Assembly (NCBI GenBank): GCA_036874045.1
Contig: CM072336.1
Location: 8,398,501 to 8,462,500 of the forward strand
Length of the DNA stretch: 64,000 nucleotides
Direction of reading: 5' to 3'
Source of the DNA: Cymodocea nodosa
Taxonomy: Eukaryota > Streptophyta > Magnoliopsida > Alismatales > Cymodoceaceae
In this document: in pieces, positions 37,930-50,020 of the stretch
Numbering within the stretch: the first letter of the stretch is position 1
Layout of the letters: the number at the start of each line of letters is the position of its first letter
Made by a program: the position numbers and the translations under genes
Notes under the pieces: model-generated
Told to the model about the DNA's origin: nothing
Database searches by the model: none
The model's input: only the letters and a program-made list of their open reading frames with translations

Positions 37930-40680
37930 ATTTATTGATTGGAGAATGGTTGAACCATAAATATATTGGTTCAACTGATAGATTATAAATTATTAATATT
38001 TATTAATATTGGAAATGGTTGAATCAATGATCTTTCGGTTCAACTGATAATTTATGTTATATATATATATATTTTAATCGGTTGAATGGATGGCTCAATA
38101 AATTTGTATTTTTTATGATGTTTTTGAATTGGTTGAACCGATGTAATTTCATTTCGGTTCAATTGATACTTTAAATATATATATATTATTTTATATATAT
38201 CTTGAATTGATTGAAAGTATCACTTAGTTTAACTGATATTTAATTGGTTGAATCGAAATCTCAATAAATTGGTATTTTTTTATGAAGTTTTTGAATTGGT
38301 TGAATTGATTTCATTTCGATTTAACCAATACTTTAAATATATATATATTTTTATATATATTGAATTGATTGAAAGTATCACTCAGTTAAATCGATATTTA
38401 ATTGGTTGAACCAAAATCTTAATAAATTGATATTTTTTTATGATGTTTTTGAATTGGATGAATTGAAATCAGTTCAACCGATACTTTAAATATATATATG
38501 TATTGTTTTATATATATCTTGAATTGATTGAAAGTATCATTTGGTTCAATTGATATTTAATTAGTTGAGCCGAAATCTCAATAAATTTGTATTTTTTTAT
38601 GATGTTTTTGAATTAGTTGAACCGTTAAGGATAATGTTCTTATCTATTAATATGTTTATATTTTGATGAATGACAAAATGATTTATACTTCAATTATGTA
38701 AAATGATGAACTTCAAAATAATATCAAGTCCATAAGTTTATGGATTGTCATAAAAGTTATATAGTTAACTTTACATACAATCGTAAATTTATCTGATTCA
38801 TAACACTAGTTTAAAACTCTAGAATTTATCTAAGTATATAATTTTATGAAGACTCATAAAGTTATAAGGATAACTTTATAGACGTTTGTAAAGTTATATA
38901 GTTACATTTATATATATATAAGTTATAAATCTTAAGCTTGTAAAGTTATGAGTTTAATGTTACGGATCTTCATAAACTTATGATATATAGAATTTGTAAA
39001 GTTATAAGAATAACTTGATAAACCTCTGTAAGGTTATCTCTTAAAGAGTTTGTAAAGTTATAAGTCTAGTACATGTAGTTTATCAAAGATAAAGAATTAT
39101 GCTTTACACGTGTTAACTTGTAAGAGTCCGTAAAGGTAAATGGATAAGTTTACAGATGTTCATAATGTTCTACTATGCATAAGCTCATAAAGTTATGGAC
39201 ATAACTTTACGGAGGGTCATAATATTAGCACTTTGATAAATTTATTTAATTGTTATATTTTTATATTTAATCAAAGGTTGTTGCAGGATTATTTATTTTG
39301 TAGATGACATGTGGCACATACGTACTCACACACGTTCTACCATATTTCTAAAGACTTAGTCAAATATTTACAAATGATAATCAAAGATCGATTTGACAAA
39401 GTCAAGATGAAAGATTGTGGTTCGAAAAAGTCTTAAATTGAACGAGTCCATTAAGTAAAGCTTAACTCAACGAAGTAAATCCATTGAGCTATAGTTAAGT
39501 TCATGGAGTAGGTTCGTTGAGTTACAATTAAGTTCATGAGATAAGTTCGTTGAGTTACAGTTAAGTCCACAGAATAAGTCCATTGAGTTTTACTAACTCT
39601 ACAAACTAGTTATTTCTCTATGATCATGTAGTGAACAATTGCAAGAAATTTGACAAAGAAAGAACGTATACGTAGGATCGTGTGTAATCAGTTAGATTTT
39701 CTCAAGTAATATAAATTGAGTAAAATCAAAATTGGAAGTGAGTTTCCTTTCGACAGTAACTCCAAAGAGAAAATTCTTAAAAGACTTGAAGATACTTGGA
39801 GAATGAGAGTTTAAAGTCATTCAAAGGAACTCCACGACATCAAAGCTCTTACTTGAAGATTTAAGTGTTGTCATATCTACAAGAGGAAATTTTTTATTAT
39901 GTTTATACTTTCATGATTAATTCCTCCTTGCATTATATCGTAAATTGAAAAATAGAACCTATCCACAAGGGGTGTTGTGAAAGAAACTTTGAAAGATGTT
40001 CTTTTAGAAGAGTTTCGTGTAACTTTACAAGAGTTTGTAAAGTTGTATAGATAATTATATGAGGGTGCATATAGTTAGCACAATAACTGTATGAAGGTTT
40101 ATACAGTTAGAGGGAGAACTTTACGAAGGATCGGTGCCTTGTCAAGTTGATTTTGCTTTGAGTAAAGTTGTAGTACATTGGGTTTTGAGTGAACCAAAAA
40201 CTTCTGAGGATAGTGAATTCTTGAGTAGAGACTCAAAGAGTGGACGTACCCTAGTTGAAGGGAACCACTATAAATTGTTTGTATGATTTAATCTCTATTT
40301 AATTTCTACACTTACTAGATTTAAAAAGGAACCAAAAATACTATGAAATTTGTAGTATACTTAATTCACCCCCCTCTTAAGTATAAACCTTTCCTAACAA
40401 GAAATTTCATTTCAGTTCAACTAATACTTTAAATATATATATATTGTTTTATATATATCTTGAATTGATTGAAAGTATCACTTGGTTCAATCGATATTTA
40501 ATTAGTTGAACTAAAATCTTAATAAATTGGTTTTTTTTATGATGTTTTTGAATTGGTTGAACCGATCATGTTTAAGTTCAACCAATACTTTAAATATATA
40601 TATATATGTATGTATGTATTTTTTGAATTGGTTTAACCAATCATGTTTTGATTCAACCGATACTTTAAATATATATTATA
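37930..40680 (+). repeat. About 160-bp tandem repeat array inside Harbinger H4
   Basis: The marker GAATTGGTTGAACCGA recurs at 38,126, 38,293, 38,451, 38,610 and, after the inserted LTR, at 40,550 and 40,624, giving a period of 158-167 bp. Each monomer contains several dyad-symmetric TCGGTTGAACCGA-type words, an AT-dinucleotide run (ATATATATAT) and TTTTTTTATGATGTTTTTGAATT. The array is interrupted at 38,623-40,399. Confidence 0.8.
38623..40399 (+). mobile_element. Solo LTR of a Ty1/copia-type element
   Basis: Cleanly interrupts a monomer of the tandem array. It starts GTTAAGGATAATG and ends with AATTCACCCCCCTCTTAAG...TTTCCTAACA, the typical 3' end of plant copia LTRs of the SIRE/Tork kind with TGTTAGGA/TCCTAACA-type termini. 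About 1.78 kb. No internal sequence adjoins it, and a 5-bp target duplication could not be recognised. It contains many dyad-symmetric repeats (38,720-39,230, 39,430-39,600, 40,010-40,125). Confidence 0.7.
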
Positions 40681-41189
40681 TTTTAAGTATTTAATTTAAT
40701 TGAATTACTTAATTTAATATATTCATATTATGTTTTTTTTGTTATATTATATTATATTATTTTTGTTTTAATATATTCATATTTTTTATTATATTATTAA
40801 TATATATTATATATTTTTTTATATTATACATATAAACTAAATTACCATTTTAAACATTAATATAATAATAATAATTTATAATCTATGGTTTGAACCAATA
40901 TATTTAGGGTTTGAATTGAAATAAATTGTAAAGGACTACCTAAAATTATGTAATTGATACATCAATCTGTAATTTCATATTTAAAAATGAAAATAATATT
41001 AATGAATTGAAAAGGTACACATGTTCAAATTTTTACAACATAAATTTAAAAAGTAGTCTAAAGGTACAAAGCATTCAAAGTATTACAACATGAATGTAAA
41101 CAAAAGTCCAATGATACAAAGCATTCTACTTATTACAACATCAATATAATAAATAATCCAAAGGTATAACACAAATGGACTTAAATAGT

Positions 41190-42065
41190 CTTTCCATCCC
41201 ACATTGCCATCATTATATCCTTACGTATTTTATCAACTACTTGTTTTTATTGTTTTTAACTCGTTCCAACTTGTGAATGTCTATCCATATGTATTTTCCT
41301 ATTGGTTGTATATCATCAATAATATTTAATTCTTCTAATTTATCTTGCAAATCTTCAACTAAATCTTCTTTATCAACCATTCAAATGAAATTGTGAAGTA
41401 AAAAACATGCGATCATAATCTTTACTTGTGTTTCATATGAATATGACATCTAATCTCGTAAGATTGAAAAATAATGTTTCACAACTCAAAATGTGCGCTC
41501 AATAATTGTGAATATTTGTAGTTAAAGTTTTCTACAACATTATTAGGAAGTCTGTCATTAATGTAATCAGATAACTGATAGCGTACACCTTGAAATGGGC
41601 AAATATACTATGGTCGATTGAGATATCCAACATCTACCAAGTAAAACTTCCTAGATAAGAATAGAAATTAGTATGACAATGTACTTATTACTTGAAAATA
41701 TACTAATTGCATTTACTTGGAGGAACTCGAAAACCATTAGGTCTAGTAATTACATCTTGAAGGATACAAGCATCAACTACATGTTGCCATCACATTTTGA
41801 GACAATTCACCTTTTCTATTTCTAAATATAGCTATTTGTTGTCCAAAAATAGTTGCTTTGATATGAGTACCATCAATAGCTCCAATACAATCCTATACAC
41901 ATTAAACATCATTTAATCTTGTTTTAAATAACGTAAAAAAAGGAAGGACATTACAATACCTTAAAATAAGGATAGACATTTGCATCATTTGCAATTTGAT
42001 TTGGTGTTGAGGATAAAGGTCTTGTTATAAGCACATGATTTAGATGTAATATAACATTTAATACT
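41190..42065 (-). pseudogene. Harbinger transposase gene of H4, decayed
   Basis: Aligns in order with the H3 transposase: the C-terminal HNF.R and LEDLQ-type segment (about 41,335-41,400), the ERTF-like Glu region (about 41,490-41,520), the FYLVDVGYLN-like Asp region (about 41,620-41,650) and the CIGAIDGTHI-like region (about 41,855-41,895). It carries multiple stops, and the 5' part is cut away at 42,066 by an LTR insertion. Confidence 0.7.
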
Positions 42066-44054
42066 TGTTTAGAATGAAAAGTACATAATATTAATGGTTA
42101 ATTACATAATATTTAGCTTATCATATGAGAATTAAGCCATTATGTTATAATTGCACTTTTATATGCCTTAATGAAAGAATCTGCATAATTTCAGAAAATT
42201 AGTGTTAATTAAGTATATTTTTTTGAATTGTCGGTGAATTATATGCTTTTTAATTCCTAAGTATCCGAAATGTCTGTTATTTCGAAGAGTTACATTTCAT
42301 ATATCAGACAGTTATGTTTAGAACGCTTAAAGAGTATTTTATTATTTCAAGAAGGACATGTGCTGTTACCTTAATATATGACTTAAGTGAAATTTTGGTA
42401 AGTTAGATAGTAACTATTCGAAATGTGTCTAAGCATCAGATAGTTAGGTTTGCAAGTATTCAAAATACCCTTTTTATTTGTTAAGTTAGAATTATGCACG
42501 TGTTAAATTTAAATGTTTTATTATGTCACGTGAGCTACACATGTTTAACTTGTTAAGTTAGCATAACTATACGTGTTGAGTTACATGATTACACACTAAG
42601 ATAACACGTTATGTTAGTGTTATAAGCTTATATATTATTTCTTTATTTCACGTGATATTATTTTATATTAATCCGTTAACAATTAAGTCAATGGAGTAAG
42701 TTTGCTGAGTTACACTAACTCCAAGGACTAGTTATTTTCTAACATGCTACTGTTAGCAATTACAAAAACAAGAAATTCAAAGAAAAACTACGATTGCACG
42801 TATCATGTAGGAATTAACTCATGGAATGAAAAAGAAATCACTATCGTTGATATGAATGAAAGAAATCCAACTGATCATTTGAGCAGAAGCAATTACTACT
42901 GAAAGAAATATAAAAAAAGAGGAAAAAGATGAAGAAAGAGGTGTGTGTGAAGGTGGAGAACCACACTAATTACAGAAAGCGTCGAAAGTTCCCTAAAGCT
43001 CGACAACACCACTATAATCACCAACCATTAGAGTTATGTGAGAATACTTTCTAGATGTCGGGTCAATTCCGAGCTAAACACGGTGATTGACAACTACTGT
43101 AAGGAGTGATCGTGTCGTAGGAAGGGAAGCCATTTTCACCAAGTATCGACTCATATCTCAAGAGATCATAAAACTTCTAGCCTTAGTTTTAGGTTGATGC
43201 CAATATACTGAAGAGGAGATCAACTTACAAGTTTCGATCTGTGATTCTATAGGGAGAGGAGGCGTGACTGTAAGTGATTAAGTTTTCAGTGTTGTAATCA
43301 CGTCACATGTAGTGACGAAAGTTCTTAATGTCGATAGAGATTTTTACATTTTACCTTTCGTTCATCTTTAGGAATATATCAAAACAAAAATACCAAATAA
43401 CTAATTATTTGTGTTTGTATTTAGTATTTATGTGTTGTATTGTTTGTTTTGTATCGTGATTAATGTTATCATTATCAGTATTGTGAATGTTTCATGTTTA
43501 TTTGATTCAGAAAATAGAAAACAGTTTTATAGATTACTAAAATTGATTCGTACAGAATACTAAAAAATCTTAATGGTTACTATTCGAAATATCTAAATGT
43601 TAGTGTTGATTAATAATAAATCTTAGATTAATTAACATTAAAAAGCTTAATTGATGTTATTTACATTCTATGGAACTGCCCAATGGATGGTCGAATTCCT
43701 CTATGAATAGTAACATTTAATTGGAAATTACAAGTTAGGCTCATGGAGTTAACTTAAGTCCATGAGAATAGTCTATTGAGTTAGCTGTAACTCCACGAAT
43801 TAAGTTCATTGAGTTAACTATAAATCAACAAAGTGCTTAATTAAGCACATATAAGCTCTAGTATAAAAATCAAAATAGTACATAATTCTTACTTAATCTT
43901 TGTGGGATCAACTTGTACTTGCACACAAATATGATAGACATTGTGCACTTGTAGTTAAAAATACAAATTGGACTTAATATCTAATTTATGTGAAAAGTTG
44001 TTTATTTACCTTAAAAGAATTTATTGATATATAATCAGAAAAACATATCAAACA
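42066..44054 (+). mobile_element. Athila/Tat-type LTR, copy A2 (5' LTR position)
   Basis: TGTTTAGAATG start, CA end (ATATCAAACA), about 1.99 kb, homologous to A1, A3 and A4. Its 3' part has the GATCAACTTGTACTTGCACA segment usual near the 3' end of Athila/Tat LTRs. It is followed by primer sites and a gag relic in the same orientation, so it sits as a 5' LTR. It inserted into Harbinger H4. Confidence 0.85.
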
Positions 44055-44075
44055 AGTTTTCCGAATAGACAAGTT

Positions 44076-44165
44076 TTCTAGCACCTTTGTCGAGGAGAAT
44101 ATAAGTTTTCTGATTTAACTTTTCACAACCATACAAGTTTTCTAGCATTGTTGCCAAGGATTGAG
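44076..44165 (+). promoter_or_regulatory. tRNA-Asp-type primer-binding sites (two tandem versions)
   Basis: TAGCATTGTTGCCAAGGATTG (44,143-44,163) corresponds to the tRNA-Asp primer site TGGCGCCGTTGCCGGGGATTG used by Athila/Tat elements. A second version TAGCACCTTTGTCGAGGAG lies at 44,078-44,096, each preceded by CAAGTTTTC. The upstream copy looks like a duplication of the site. Confidence 0.65.
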
Positions 44166-45150
44166 AAGCTAAGCAACTGTGAGTGCTATTTTGTTTTAAT
44201 ATCAGAGGGAGTGTTATGTGTTTTTTTTATAATTGAGAATATGACATATGCTTATGCTCAAAGATTTCTGAAACTTGTAGTTAGCATATGTGAATTCTGC
44301 AATTTGGAAGGTCATGACATTGCTGATTGTTTTAAACTGAGATGACTGCATATGGTTAGATCACATGAACAACAAATGAATTATATCCAATATAATAGAA
44401 TTGAGTATGAGAATCCTATAGTTTACCCAACTAATGGTTAGTTTAGAACAAGTAATATGTCGAGACACAAGGAAGTTTGGGATAGATATGACAGACTTGA
44501 GTGTAGTTTAGAGCAAAACTTAGACAAATTGGAACAATACATGTATCAACAATAAGAAGTCAACCAAATAAATTATAAGGAAGATTATTCAAAACCTAAA
44601 ATCAATATCATCTATGAAATTGAGAAATCCATAATGAAAATTGATCAAAAATTAAATGCAATGTGATTAGATGATCTAGAAAGAAAGTTAAAAGTACTAG
44701 ATGAATTTATAATGAAATTACAAGTTTTACAAAATGAAAATACAAATGAAAATTTTAATGTTGAAGATTTGCATAATTTGCAAAACATGCAAACAAAAGA
44801 AAATACCAATGAAATAGAATTTAAAGAATGTAATTTAAAAGTGGAAACAATAGAAAATGAAAATCATGAAAATGAAATACAAGAACATCATGAAAATAAC
44901 GAAAATCTGGAAGATGTATGTATAACATTAAGATCTGGAATTGATATACCACCAAGAATTCAAAAAGAAAGCAAAGTGAAGGTAGGTAAGAAAGAAATTC
45001 AAAATGAAAATGAATAGGTAATATTTGAAAACTTAGAAATTAATGAAAAAAATCTGAATATGAAAATGAGACTAAAAATGATCAAAAGAATGAAATGAAA
45101 GAAAAAGAATATGGTAAGTGTTTGTTTTTTACCTAGCATGACACTAGAAA
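44166..45150 (+). mobile_element. Athila/Tat gag relic (3' part) of the A2 element
   Basis: The frame holds a zinc-knuckle-like CEFCNLEGHDIADCF (about 44,287-44,340), a long Glu/Asn/Lys-rich linker, and ITLRSG (about 44,925), the hallmark at the gag C-terminus of Athila/Tat elements. It is a fossil with several breaks; the N-terminal gag and all of pol are missing. At about 45,130-45,192 it meets the leader and primer site of the inverted LTR A3. Confidence 0.75.
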
Positions 45151-46734
45151 ACCTGATTGGATCTCCAACAACGCACTGGAAAAACTTGGATTTGTCAACT
45201 TCTGTTTGTACTTAGTTAATTTATCTTTATGCCTATTCTTTTTTTTTAGAAGTAAACAAACAACCTTTAATACAAATTAGATATTACTTCAAATTTATAT
45301 TTTAACTACAAGTGCATAGTGTCTATTGTATCAGTGTGCAAGTATAGGTCGATCCCACAGGGAATTGTTTAAGAATTGAGAATTGTTCCATTTTTTAACA
45401 ATCAAATTTATATATTCAATAACCTCTCCGTTGAGTTGCAGTTAACTCAACGGACAAAGTTCGTTGAGTTATGGCTAACTCAATGGATTAACCTCGTGGA
45501 CTTAAGTTAACTCCACGAACTTGTCTTTTCTTTTTAATACTGCTATTTACAGAGGAATTCGACCAACCATTGGGCGGCTCCACATATTGTAAATAACATC
45601 AATTAAGCTCTTTAATGTTAGTAAACACTGGATTTATCATTAAGCATACTAACATTCAAATAATTCAAACAGTAACCATTAAAATCTTTAAGTCTTTTGA
45701 ACGAACCAATTTCAGTAAACTGTAAAATTAAAACAAACATAAATCAATCACAACACTGACAAAGATAATGTTAATCACGATACAACACAAACAATACAAC
45801 ACTCAAATACAAAATACAAACACAGATAAGTTGTTTTTGGTATTTTTGTTTTAATATGAACATGGAAATGGGCGAAAGGTGAAATGTAAAGTAATCTCAA
45901 TCGATATTAAATACTTCCATCACTACATACGACGCGATTACACCACTAAAAATTAAACCACTTACAATTCTGTCTCCTCTCCTTATAGAATCGCAAGTTC
46001 AGAATTGCAAGATGATCTCCTCTTCAGCATACAGACATCAACTCGAAGCCATGGCTAGAAGCTCTACGATCTCTTGAAATATGAGTCGGCGCTTGGTGAA
46101 AATGGCTTCCCTTCCCGCGACGCGATCACTCCTCATAGTGGTTGTCAGGCACTGTGTTTGACTTGGAATCGACCTGACATCAGGAAAGTATCCTCACAGA
46201 CCTCCGATGGTTGGTGATTATGGTGGTGATAATGATGGTTATGGTGGTGGTAACGATGGTTGCTGTGGTACTTCAAAGAATTGCCGACATTGTCTGCAGA
46301 AAGCTCGGTGCTCTTCCTCTATACACACTAGCCATACCCATCGATCACACACACTTTACTTCTTTTTCTTATTTTCTTTTATATTTCTTTAGTAATAACT
46401 GATTCTACTTGAATGGTCGATTAGATTTCCTTCATTCATATCAACGACGATGTTATCTTCTCCCTTTGACGAGTGAATTCCTGCGTGATATGTGCGATCG
46501 TGGTTTTTTTCTTCCAACTGTCTGTTCCTGCAACCACTATAGTGGCATATTAGAAAATAAATAGTCTGTGGAGTTAGAGATAACTCAACGGACTTTCTTC
46601 ATTGATTTAACTATAAAACACCTGCATAAATTTAACTATCCGATGCTCAGGTGCATTTCAGATACTTATAAACTTAACTATCCGATGCTCAGATGCATTT
46701 CGGATACTTATAAACTTAACTATCTGATGCTTAG

Positions 46735-47030
46735 GGGGGGTTTGTGCACTCGGAATCTGACGGAATTGAAAATTTTTTTCGTTAGATTCCGAGTGATGTG
46801 TTTGTGCATTTTGAAATTCAAATTCCTTGGGAATTTGAATTCCAAGTATGGGCCTGTTTGTGCACTTAGAATTTGAATTCCGTAGAATTTGAATTCTAAT
46901 GGAATTTGAATTCTATAGAATTTGATGGAAAGAATTCAAAATCTAGGTGTTTGTGCACGTTCAGGAATTTGACGGAAATTGAATTCCAGGTGTTTGTGCA
47001 CATGACAGAATTGGAGGGAATTGAATAAAA
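46735..47030 (+). repeat. Subterminal repeats of Harbinger H3
   Basis: GTTTGTGCAC or a one-base variant occurs at about 46,740, 46,800, 46,856, 46,950 and 46,992. Each copy is followed by a GGAATTTGA or GGAATTGAATTC-type segment that is partly self-complementary. Arrays like this usually bind the transposase or its Myb-like partner. Confidence 0.7.
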
Positions 47031-47331
47031 TTGATTTTTAATAAAATTAAGTATTGACTTAAAATAATTAGTGAAATGTAATTAATTTATTAATGAATTG
47101 TTGACATTAATAAATGAATATATTATTAAAATAAATGTTTATATATCATTTATCAATTAATTAAATATATCATTATATAAAATAAATCACACATAACAGA
47201 AATTGATAACTTTCTCGTTATATTACATATTTAAAACAACAAAAGGATAATTATAAATTTTATATTCCTCGTAATGATAAAAAAAAAGGCATATTACAAA
47301 AAATTTACTCATTATGATGTTTGTAATATTT

Positions 47332-48742
47332 TCATTCACGACCATCCCACATTGCGTACATAATATTTTCATGAAATTTATCTGCAATTTCTTTTCTTTG
47401 CTCTTGTGTGTTGTTCCCAATAGTGTTAAGTATTTCATATTGTCTTTCTACATTTATAGAGTCTTCAACTTGTATATCACGTTCATCTTCTTGTACTTCA
47501 TCTTCAAGATATTGACATAAGTCTGTATTATCTGCTTTACGAATGAAGTTGTGAACTAAAAAACATGCCAACACTATTTTTGCTTGAGTTGTGAAAGGAA
47601 ATGGCATATATCCTCGTAATATTGCAAAAGGATGTTTGACTACTCCAAATGTACGTTCAATTACTGTCCTCAACTGTGAATGTCTATAGTTGAAGTTTTC
47701 CACTGCATTTGTTGGTTGTCGATTTCCTTCATATTCTGGTAAGTGATATCGAACACCTCGGAATGGACATATAAACTCAGGCCTATTTGGAAATCCAGCA
47801 TCAACTAAGTAAAATTTACCTACATGTATTTGAACATCATTTGAAATAAATTCAATTTTGAAAATAAGGTAACATAAAGGTAGATCATAAGTTGTATACC
47901 TCGTGGTACTTGCAAACCATTGCATTGAGTTGTTGCATCTTGAAGGAGTCGAGCATCAGCAGCTGAACCTTCCCACCCACTGAGAACATAAGTAAATTCC
48001 ATATCAAAATTGCATGCAGCCAATACGTTTTGTGACAATTCACCTTTTTTATTCCTAAATCGGGCATTCTCTTTTCCATAAATTGTGGCTTTAATGTGTG
48101 TACCATCAATAGCACCTATACAATCCTACTCATACCAAAAACAAATTTAATTAATATATAAATGAATAACATGAAATATTAAAATAGAAATAAAGATTGA
48201 AGTGTGTACCTTGAAATATGGATAAACATTAACATCATTCTGAATTCGATTGTGTGTAGCAACTTCATGTTTAGTTGGAAGTATATCACTTATTTTTAAT
48301 ATAGCATTTATCATTTCATTGAAATATGTACTAACAGTCCATGCTGAGCGATGAAAATGCTCTCTGGTTACTCCATACCTTTGATTTTGTCCAACTGTTA
48401 CTAAAAAATAGCAAGTTTCTCCTCTACGCTCATATTTCTACTATCTGATATTACTTTCATATTTCTTAATAATCCACAAAATTGTAAAAAAACATGTTGA
48501 CTCATTCAATAAATTTTCTTGCAATTGTATGCTTGATATGGTGACAATGGATCTAACAATCTTTGTACATATTGTGCTCCTTCCTTACTGTATATACGAG
48601 TGGTGGATGTTTGAATCCCATTTATAGTAATTCCGCATAGGAATTGCCATGTTCCCAATATAACTTTTCTTTTTTTCTTCCTTCGTTCTTCGTCTTCATT
48701 AATAATGGACATAGACGTCTTCATAAATTCCAATCCTTGCAT
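47332..48742 (-). pseudogene. Harbinger transposase gene of H3, two defects
   Basis: A DDE transposase of the PIF/Harbinger family. Exons on the minus strand: 48,742-48,210; 48,125-47,900; 47,819-47,332, with GT-AG introns of 84 and 80 bp. Catalytic Asp in DCIGAIDGTHI, second Asp in FYLVDAGFPN, Glu in VIERTFGVVKHPF; between them LSGWEGSAADARLLQD. The C-terminus FHENIMYAMWDGRE is complete. Two defects are seen: a TGA at 48,506-48,508 where relatives have Arg (probably CGA to TGA), and one base missing in a T run (plus 48,403-48,408). Otherwise the frame is clean, so inactivation looks recent. Product as read would be non-functional. Confidence 0.85.
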
Positions 48743-48920
48743 CTGTACCTATCATATCAATTATGATTTAATAAAGAAAACATAATAATAGCATACAATA
48801 CAAAACAATGCATACATCAACAAAATGTTTAGACCATGTTACGTAACATTAAGGATAACACAAGTTCAATAAATTCAAACATGTTCAACAAAATTTAAAT
48901 TTTTAAATGAAAAAAGCACA

Positions 48921-50020
48921 TCATTTCAAATTGAACTTCAACCATGAAGTTCTCATGTTCGGTGGTAGACGCCTAAATTGATTCTTCTTTGATTCTATCT
49001 CCAATAATTGCATTGCCTTGTATTTTTCTTCTTCTGTAAGATCTGTAAGTGAAAGTAAAATAGTGAGAACATCATCTTCTTCACGATCTTTTTTCTCTAA
49101 CAATTCCATCTTCCTCTCCATGTATGCTAATTTCCTTTCTTCAATACGTTGTGTAAATGCCATCTTCTCCTTTTGGATCGATATCATGTTCTCTTGTAGT
49201 TGTATGGCACGCTCTGAGTATGCCATTTTCCTCGAATTTTCTTCCAAATCCTCACTAAAATAATTCATAAGTGATGCACCAACATTGTTCATTGTAGATG
49301 CCATAAGTTGTTGTGATTCAGCATGTGGACGTGGACGTTTTCCTTTCCTGCATGAGTCTACATCATTCAAACTAGGAGAAGGAGTTTGAGTAGGAAAATG
49401 ATCTTGAGTTTCAGCCTCAAATTCCATAGTATTTTGTGTAAGAGGTACATTATCAAGGTTATTTGTATCTTCATTCAAGTTCACAGCTGCTCTCAAATTT
49501 GTTGTACTCATTTTAGTTGAGCCTGTTGCAAGATTTCCTTCAAATATTATTTGAAGCTGGTCATATATAGGACATGCTTTACCCTTGTACTGTGCACACT
49601 CTAGATGAACCTATTAGGAAAAACAATATTAGTACAAATTATAAGCTAATCAAATGTTAAATTTAAATTTGAAAAAATTCAACTAACCATAACAAATTCA
49701 TCCCAAACTTCTTTTGCGATATCAGTATGTCCATGAATGTAGTTCCATCCCCAACCACTTTGTGCACCAATCTTTGTATAAATCTTGTACATTTGTCGCC
49801 ATGTTTTCATTCGACTATCAATATTTTTCTTTTGGATGTTACCTCCTGTTTCTTTATTGTAATCATCAATTACCTTCAGCCAAGTATCAACTGGTATCTT
49901 TCCATCAGGAGTTTTACCATTACCCTCCTTAATAGCATCACACACCTTTCTTAATATCATCTCATCCACTTGAACACTCCAACTAAAATAAGATCTTCCA
50001 CATCCTTTCTTGTTTTCCAT
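48921..50020 (-). CDS. Myb/SANT-like DNA-binding protein of Harbinger H3
   Basis: The accessory gene of PIF/Harbinger elements; the product binds the terminal repeats and recruits the transposase to the nucleus. Two exons, 50,020-49,688 and 49,610-48,921, joined by a 77-bp GT-AG intron in phase 0, give an open 340-aa frame. Residues about 8-100 form a trihelix/Myb_DNA-bind_3-type domain (YFSWSVQVDEMILRKV, WLKVIDDYNKETG, KKNIDSRMKTWRQMYK, SGWGWN). A short conserved segment HLECAQYKGKACPIYDQL follows, then a Ser/Thr/Pro linker with a basic KGKRPRP near the middle, and a C-terminal coiled coil rich in Glu/Lys/Met (about 250-320). It ends upstream of the transposase on the same strand. No break was found; it may still be expressible. 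Confidence 0.85.

Larger units (their letters stand above)
37231..42065 (-). mobile_element. PIF/Harbinger transposon H4, decayed and split
   Basis: The left end GGGCTTGTTAGTGCACATCGG follows TAA (37,228-37,230) and resembles the H3 terminus (GGGGGTTTGTGCACTCGG), with the expected 3-bp target type. The transposase lies on the minus strand at about 41,190-42,065. Between them sit a direct repeat of about 95 bp (37,379-37,470 and 40,920-41,010), a palindrome-rich tandem array and a solo copia-type LTR. The rest of H4 is cut off at 42,066 by the Athila/Tat LTR A2. Confidence 0.75.

Noticed and set aside
46207-46402. Gly-rich frame
   Set aside because: It is a GGTGGT/GATGGT microsatellite inside LTR A3; the same region is present in LTR A4 without an open frame of that kind on the same strand.
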